Under the pieces are notes generated by a model. The model was given only the letters and a program-made list of their open reading frames with translations. It did not search any database and was not told where the DNA came from. Positions 58,451-64,000 of a stretch of DNA of 64,000 bases are shown here, in pieces (position 1 is the stretch's first letter; every line of letters starts with the position of its first letter). Made by a program: the position numbers and the translations under genes. Source of the stretch: Puccinia triticina (Eukaryota; Basidiomycota; Pucciniomycetes; Pucciniales; Pucciniaceae); NCBI RefSeq assembly GCF_026914185.1, contig NC_070562.1, positions 496,001 through 560,000 of the forward strand, given 5' to 3'.

Positions 58451-61400
58451 TCAGCAACCGCAAGCTAGATGCTCCCATGCCTTCCAAAAAGTGGCATATG
58501 ATTTCCTGACTAATTCCATTTGCTCTTGTGTGGCCCACACCAATCCATATAATCTGAATATTCTCCACAATCCTACCATTCTGGATGCTGCTTTTGCTAA
58601 GATTTCACCTTTCTCCTTCTCATTAAGAGCATCCCATACCCTGTTGTATTTTCCATCATCTTCCCAGTGTAAATCCTCTTGGTTACCTTTCTGAATCAAC
58701 CAATGACCTGGCCAGATAAACTCATTCTTCAGATAACCTTCCACCCCATCACCATTCAACAACATAATGAACCCAATTCGTCCGGCCGTATGCCCTGGAA
58801 GCTCTGCCCAATACCCGTTCGCCATTGAAGGAAGTGTTTCTGGGTATATTCGTAAAAATTCTTGGGTGGGAAACCCTTGATCTATATAATCCAATCCTAA
58901 TGCACTGTTCACCTTGTAGTTGCGTATTTGTCCTGATGAAGTATATGTGGGGCAGTCTGTCCAACTGGTATCCCAATTCAGTACTTGGTCCAAGTTTTCC
59001 GTTATCCATCCGTCCTCAGGTTCCCCCTTAAGCTCAACTGCTGGAGGTGCCGTAGTACTGCTAGGTTCAAGGTCCCAGGTATTTTTCAGCTCTACCATTT
59101 CCACCGGCGTACCAAAATAATATGAAATCTCATCTGAAGGGGTGTTTGGAGGGCACATTGTTTGTTGTAAATCCTCTTTTGGCTCTTTTCTAATAGACCA
59201 GGTGGTACACAATTGATTATTCTCTCCACCATTTATCCCCTTATCCGCTCCATTATAGGTTACGCTATCTGCTCCGTTGTTGGTTATGCCGTCTTCTCCG
59301 TTGTCCGTCCCGCTCTCCAGTCCGCCATTGATTAAACTATACGTTCCTCTGTCTGTTACACTACCCACTTGTCCGTCCGTTCCGCTATCCGCTCGTCCTT
59401 CCGTTCCTGAAGTCTGATACTGGCCCACTTGAATACTATGAGAACATTTATCAGCAATCCTTCTAGGCGGTCCCATCTCCCATCCTGGAACTTCTGGAGC
59501 ACAGATGGGTATACACAACCTCTCTCCATCCCACAACTCATAACTCAGGATTTCTCCTCGTGACTTGGACGACTCCAGACGTACTTTGTGATCCGCCAAA
59601 AATGGTCTTCCCAACACTGTATACACTTTGCCTCAAACAATGAAGAAATTAGCCGCCTTGTTGTCCTCCAGGTCTATATGAAATGGAATCGATTCTGCTA
59701 AGCCAACAATGGGTGAAGAATGACCGCCAATACCCGTAATATTCATACTGATTTCCCTGGTGGGCAGTTGTAACTGCAGCGCAACCGTTTCTGGCATAAT
59801 ATTCAGTTCAGCTCCACTATCCACTAATGCCTTAATTTTTTGTCCTTGAATAGTTATGTTCACAAATCCCAACGGGCATGCGTAAGTCAAAGGTGCTGTT
59901 GGGTGAATTGGACGTCCTCTACAGTCAAATTCTTCCTCAAAGTCATTCCGGTTGCATCTTCCTGAATTCTGTTGTCGATTTGCCATCTTGACCTCTCCTG
60001 CCGGCAGATTATTCAAGTCTTGGAGAAATTTTGGTGCAATTAGCAAGAGTTCCTCCAAGGTGAGTGTGAAACTTTGCTTCAGTATTTTCTTCCTTAATCC
60101 CCCCCCAACTTTGACTCTATCCACATTCTTCTCCGTTGATTCTTTTGCTGATTCTTCCTCTTTGCTTTCCGCTTCTTTCTCCGGTAGTCGCTCCTGTTCC
60201 TGGTTCTCCTCGCCTTCGCTGCTTCCGTCCTCCGATGTTCCTTCCACCCATGCTCCTGGATAACTTGACCTCCTCTTACGTCCTGCTACTGGCTTTTTGT
60301 TGGCTTCTTGATTTGGCGCTGGGGGCTTAGGTATAGCTTCTTTGGGTTTTTCCACTTTCTCCGGTTTGGATTGAGTTGGCTGACTTTCTGTTTCTTTCTC
60401 CTTTTCTGCATTTCTAGGTGATATTCTCAAGCCAAACCCAATCTGAATTTCCTCATCCTCCTCGCCGTAATGCATCTCTGGTGGACTCCACATCTCCCAT
60501 CGGTTAGTCGAAATCATGGTTGCTGTTGGCTCATGCGATTTCTCCAATCCCGTGTTTCCTGCCGCCATATTAGCTCGTATTTCCTCTCCTTCCCTGCTTA
60601 ACTCAACCCGCTCCGCGTATCGCCGTACCAGTTCCCAAATAGAATCCCCTGTGTCCAATGGAATTGGTTCCTTGTTGGGATAGTAATAGTTTGGACCTGA
60701 CTTGAATACTGCCCGCTTGGTTATGTCTTCACTCAGATGTGAGCAAAACATGACTGTATGGTCCATCTCCTTACAATAAAAACACTGAATTGGTGGCCGT
60801 GAGAACAGTGGTCCTCCTGGTCCTGCCGGTCTAAATCCTGGTGCTGCTAAATGAGGTGGGAAAGGTCTAGAATTTGGGTTAGTATTCAAGTTAGTATTCA
60901 AATACGTACGTAATTTCTTAATTTCCTCCTCCAATGCCTTTACCTTATCATTCCCCGCCTCTGGCTGGGGTTTTGCTTGAACTTCCTTGTTGTTTTCTGG
61001 ATCCTTGCTGACATTCTTACCTTTTGTAGTACCCACATCCATATCCAATACTGCCAATGATGCCTCCACGTACTCCTTCAACTGTTCCAGCTTAGGTACC
61101 AGTGCCTTTCCGTCCTTGGTCTTGCGTAATTTCTTATTATGCGCCATATCACGTGCCACGTCTCGCCGTATCTCCGTTTAAATTGCCTTCCAAAGTGGTT
61201 CCCCACTCTCCGTGTTAACGTCCTCGTATCCCATCTTCTTCAAGTATGCCAGTATTTCCTCAAGATCACCTATAAACGACCGGTACTCCTCCTTTGTTTG
61301 GATGCCACCCTTGTCTGCATACTTTTCAACCAAGGTGCCTATTGAGCCCTCATTGAATCGCCTTTTTGGTGTTGCCCTTCCCCATTTTTGAATGAGTTCC

Positions 61401-62185
61401 GTCTTCAGCAGCTCCCAATCCCGGTTCTCATGGCCCTCCATGTTCTCAATACATTCGCTAATCTTCCGTTCCCTCACCAGGAATGGCAATTGTAAAGCCA
61501 CATCTTGCCCACCGGCTTTTTGCATTGAAGCTATCTTTTCCACACGCTGAATGAACAACTCCACTTCAGTCCCATCAAAATGTAAGTTCATCTTCTTAGT
61601 ATCTAGTAAAACACCCTTTTCCTCGTCCACTAACTTGATCTCTGCTCGTGATCTGAACTGAATAGAGTTTGGTGATGATCCAGGTGTTTCCCCCACGCTA
61701 TCCGTAATTCCTTGAATGGTTGTGTCCATACCCACTGGTCTTGGAGTGAATGGAGTTGAAGTTGCGAATTGGAGTGACGGTCCTTGTTGAACTGGAGTTT
61801 CTGGTATAGGTACGTTTTCTGGTGCCTTCTTCTCTGCTAGCCATGCTGCCATCATTTCCTTTAGCTCCTTCATAGCTGCTCGCTGTTCTTGAATAATTGC
61901 AGACTGCTCTTGAATTATAGCTGACTGATCTTGAAGTGGTGGATCCATGATGGGTAATCGCTGATATCCAATCAGTTGCTCTTCCAAATCTTCTGACTTC
62001 TTCCTGGTGACTTGATCACAGTATTCACTCAGAAATTCTCTCTCTTGCTCGGTCAAATCCCCGTATTCCCACTCCCTGGTGTTGTAATCCAGACTTAGAT
62101 CCAAATCCCGCCACGTACGCCAAATCCTATCCCTTCGGTCACTTGCTGATGATATCCTATCCTCGTCTTGATCCTCGCCGTCCAC
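58451..62185 (-). pseudogene. Gag-protease polyprotein with unknown C-terminal domain, two stop codons
   Basis: One continuous reading frame of about 1245 codons with just two stops, TAA at 61178-61180 and TGA at 59633-59635. Part 1 is gag: MDGEDQDEDRISSASDRRD, a coiled Gln/Glu region with SAIIQEQ repeats, and the capsid-like FDGTEVELFIQRVEKIASMQ segment (61580). Part 2 has an Arg/Lys start, a CFYCKEMDHTVMFC knuckle (60790-60750), a Glu/Lys-rich linker and the retropepsin KALVDSGAELNIMPE (59835), whose fold runs on past the TGA into VLGRPFLADHKVRL (59610). The last ~300 residues contain WITENLDQVLNWDTSW, GYWAELPGHTAGRIGF and FIWPGHWLIQKG and resemble nothing I can name. There is no reverse transcriptase. 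The stops may be mutations or readthrough sites. Confidence 0.82.
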
Positions 62186-62328
62186 TCCTGAAATCCTGTT
62201 CTTGCCGTTATCCGTTCCTGAAATCCTGTCTGGCCGCCGTCCAACTATCTTGATCCCCCGTTAGTTGAAGTTACTGATGATCTGCTTAAATTGGTTGATG
62301 ACTTGATGATCTTTCCAAAGTTAATTGG

Positions 62329-62345
62329 CCACTGTTGGGACACCA
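62329..62345 (-). other. Putative primer-binding site of the gypsy-like element
   Basis: Two bases inside the 5' LTR (minus orientation) the sequence reads TGGTGTCCCAACAGTGG, starting with the TGG that pairs with a tRNA CCA end. The tRNA was not identified. Confidence 0.55.
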
Positions 62346-62347
62346 GA

Positions 62348-63924
62348 TGTAGGGACTCTTGTGGGACACTAAAATGTTTATTTGGTGAAAATATCCTCTG
62401 AGGGGGAAATAAATTGCTAATAGGTTGAAAGGCTATTACAACTTACGGGTGGTTTGAAAGACCTGCCCCTCTAATGGTACTATGCAAATAACTAAGAGTC
62501 TTGTAATCAATATTTATAAAGATGTGGCTGATTCCAAGATAGATCTTACTTTTGTATAGTAATCTCTATCAGACCTAGATTCCTCAAATCACTATTCTTG
62601 CAGATCTGTTACAACTTCTGATGCTGGAGGGATAATGTAATCCAGTGGGATCAATTATGTAAAATACAATTGTTGTTGATGTTGGGTTGTTGATGAGAAG
62701 GTTGGTAATGATCTCTTCCTTAAGCAATCTCTTGATAAGGCACTTTAATCAATACTAGAGCTCCTGGTTGCTACTACACTACTACTACTTGTTATAATTG
62801 TTGTTGATGAAGTTGGTAATAATCTCTTCCTTAACAATCTCTTGATAAGGCACTTTAATTACTACTAGAGCTCCTGACTACTACTACTACTACTGACTCA
62901 AACTTAACACTACCACTACCACTACCACTACCACTAAAATACCACTAAACTACCACTGTAACTAAACTAACCACTGTGACCAAACCTCTGTAGGCTGATG
63001 GGGAAAAGATCTGATGAGGGGGGGAAAGAGGCCTCCTTATATATTGAAGGGTGAGGGAATTTAGCTCCAGGGGAACTCCTTGTGAGGGCTATTTTCTGCA
63101 GGGGATATCAGTTGCACAGCAAGATATGCATGTGTTGCACTGCCTGCCAAACAATTAGGTAATGGATTCTGCAGGAGGGGATATCAGTTGCACAGCAATA
63201 TATGCATGTGTTGCACTGCCTGCCAAAGAATGATGTAATTGATTCTGCAGGCAGGCTCCTTGAACACCTTATCTGCCTGCATATGCTGCACTGCATGATA
63301 TCATGTGTTGTTAGGTGACCCAAACAACCTTCCGTAACCTACCATATGCCTGCATGTCCAGCTGTTGCCTTCTTCCATCCAGAATATTGGGGGTCAAAGC
63401 CTCTCCTCCCACCTTGCTCCATCCTTCCTTCTTCCTCCTCCCTAATTAATACTTACATCCATATCCCATCATACTGAATCCTAGACCCTTATAAAGTAAT
63501 ATACCACCCTTATAAAGATAATATACCCTTACACAAGTAATATACCCTTATAACACTGCCTTACTTGATACACCACACCATCCTCCCTTCCATTCCTGGT
63601 TGAGACATGTGCTCCCAATACCTTCCACCTCTTCTATTGATAACATCCTTCCACCTCCCTGCCATCCTACCTAGTCATGGTCCTCCATTCCATCCCTGAT
63701 CACGCCGTCCATCCTACATGATCCTAGTCTGCCGTTCCGTCCGTGCTAACACTATCCCTCATCCATCTGTCTGTATCTGTAATGAATCCATTCCTCCCAT
63801 CAACACATACACTGCTTGTATTATATATAACTTCCTCCTCTTATAATGAATGATAGCTGTATCTATGCTGTCTCAATACCTCTGCAATGTGCTTTTGGCA
63901 TTGTCACGCCAATGGAGCACCACA
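62348..63924 (-). repeat. Gypsy-like 5' LTR (minus-strand element)
   Basis: Same length and near-identical sequence to the 54453-56029 LTR, followed on the plus strand by CCGT. Confidence 0.92.
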
Positions 63925-64000
63925 CCGTCCTCAACGTCAAGAAGCATTTCTTGAACCAAAAGGCTGTGATATCCGCCTCATCATCGAAGGCAACCAATCC
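63925..64000 (+). pseudogene. Unrecognised host-like protein gene, part 3 (downstream of gypsy-like insertion)
   Basis: After the CCGT duplication is counted once, the Val codon of part 2 is completed by C63929 and the frame continues LNVKKHFLNQKAVISASSSK without a stop to the window edge. The gene runs on beyond 64000. Confidence 0.6.

Larger units (their letters stand above)
54453..63924 (-). mobile_element. Gypsy-like LTR element lacking reverse transcriptase
   Basis: LTRs at 54453-56029 and 62348-63924 are each 1577 bp and almost identical (I noticed only a few substitutions, such as in the first 120 bp). The duplication CCGT flanks it (54449-54452 and 63925-63928). Orientation is minus: a primer-binding-like TGGTGTCCCAACAG lies just inside the 62348 LTR (about 62345 downward), and a polypurine tract (GGGGGGGGA) at 56030-56038 precedes the other LTR. 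The interior encodes gag, zinc knuckle and aspartic protease plus an unusual C-terminal region, with no reverse transcriptase, RNase H or integrase. It must depend on another element for mobility. Confidence 0.9.

Overview
The window reads as a transposon-crowded nuclear segment of a basidiomycete fungus, most likely a rust (Pucciniales, Puccinia-like). The reasons are short GT-AG introns of about 60-100 bp, a fungal hybrid histidine kinase with an MHYT sensor, a fungal GH18 chitinase, a NUP84/NUP107-type nucleoporin, and a mix of MULE, hAT, PIF-like, Ty1/copia, Ty3/gypsy and Tad-like LINE elements. The species assignment is inference; no rRNA, tRNA or organellar sequence was seen.

Layout. 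1-12.5 kb is repeats: an LTR fragment, AGCGC-rich short elements, a complete MULE with terminal inverted repeats, an 8-bp target duplication and a gene joining a FAR1-like finger, MULE transposase, SWIM-like motif and OTU cysteine protease (4944-9177), then a palindromic minisatellite split by a solo LTR. 12.5-17.4 kb shows no gene I can support apart from a short LINE endonuclease-like scrap. 17.5-21.1 kb encodes an MHYT hybrid histidine kinase, followed at 22.8-23.5 kb by a free-standing receiver that is clearly a duplicate of the kinase receiver, intron included. 23.9-25.8 kb holds two foldback-type non-autonomous DNA elements just upstream of an intact-looking nucleoporin gene (26.0-29.4 kb). 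30.3-34.3 kb is a hAT element with a nonsense codon. 35.2-36.4 kb is a solo LTR. 36.9-39.0 kb is two abutting PIF/Harbinger-type non-autonomous elements sharing a TTA. 39.6-41.9 kb is a secreted GH18 chitinase. 43.0-48.6 kb is a decayed minus-strand LINE.

From 48.9 kb to the window end lies an unrecognised protein-coding sequence cut by two LTR retrotransposons: a copia element with 101-bp LTRs (49294-54199, target ATCAG) and a gypsy-like element with 1577-bp LTRs (54453-63924, target CCGT). Across both insertions the interrupted reading frame resumes in phase.

The host genes that look functional are the histidine kinase, the receiver duplicate, the nucleoporin and the chitinase. The kinase and receiver could form a local two-component pair. 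The others show no common pathway. The remaining sequence is a record of successive insertions, several datable by nesting: the solo LTR sits inside the minisatellite, and a CACTA-type MITE sits inside a PIF element.
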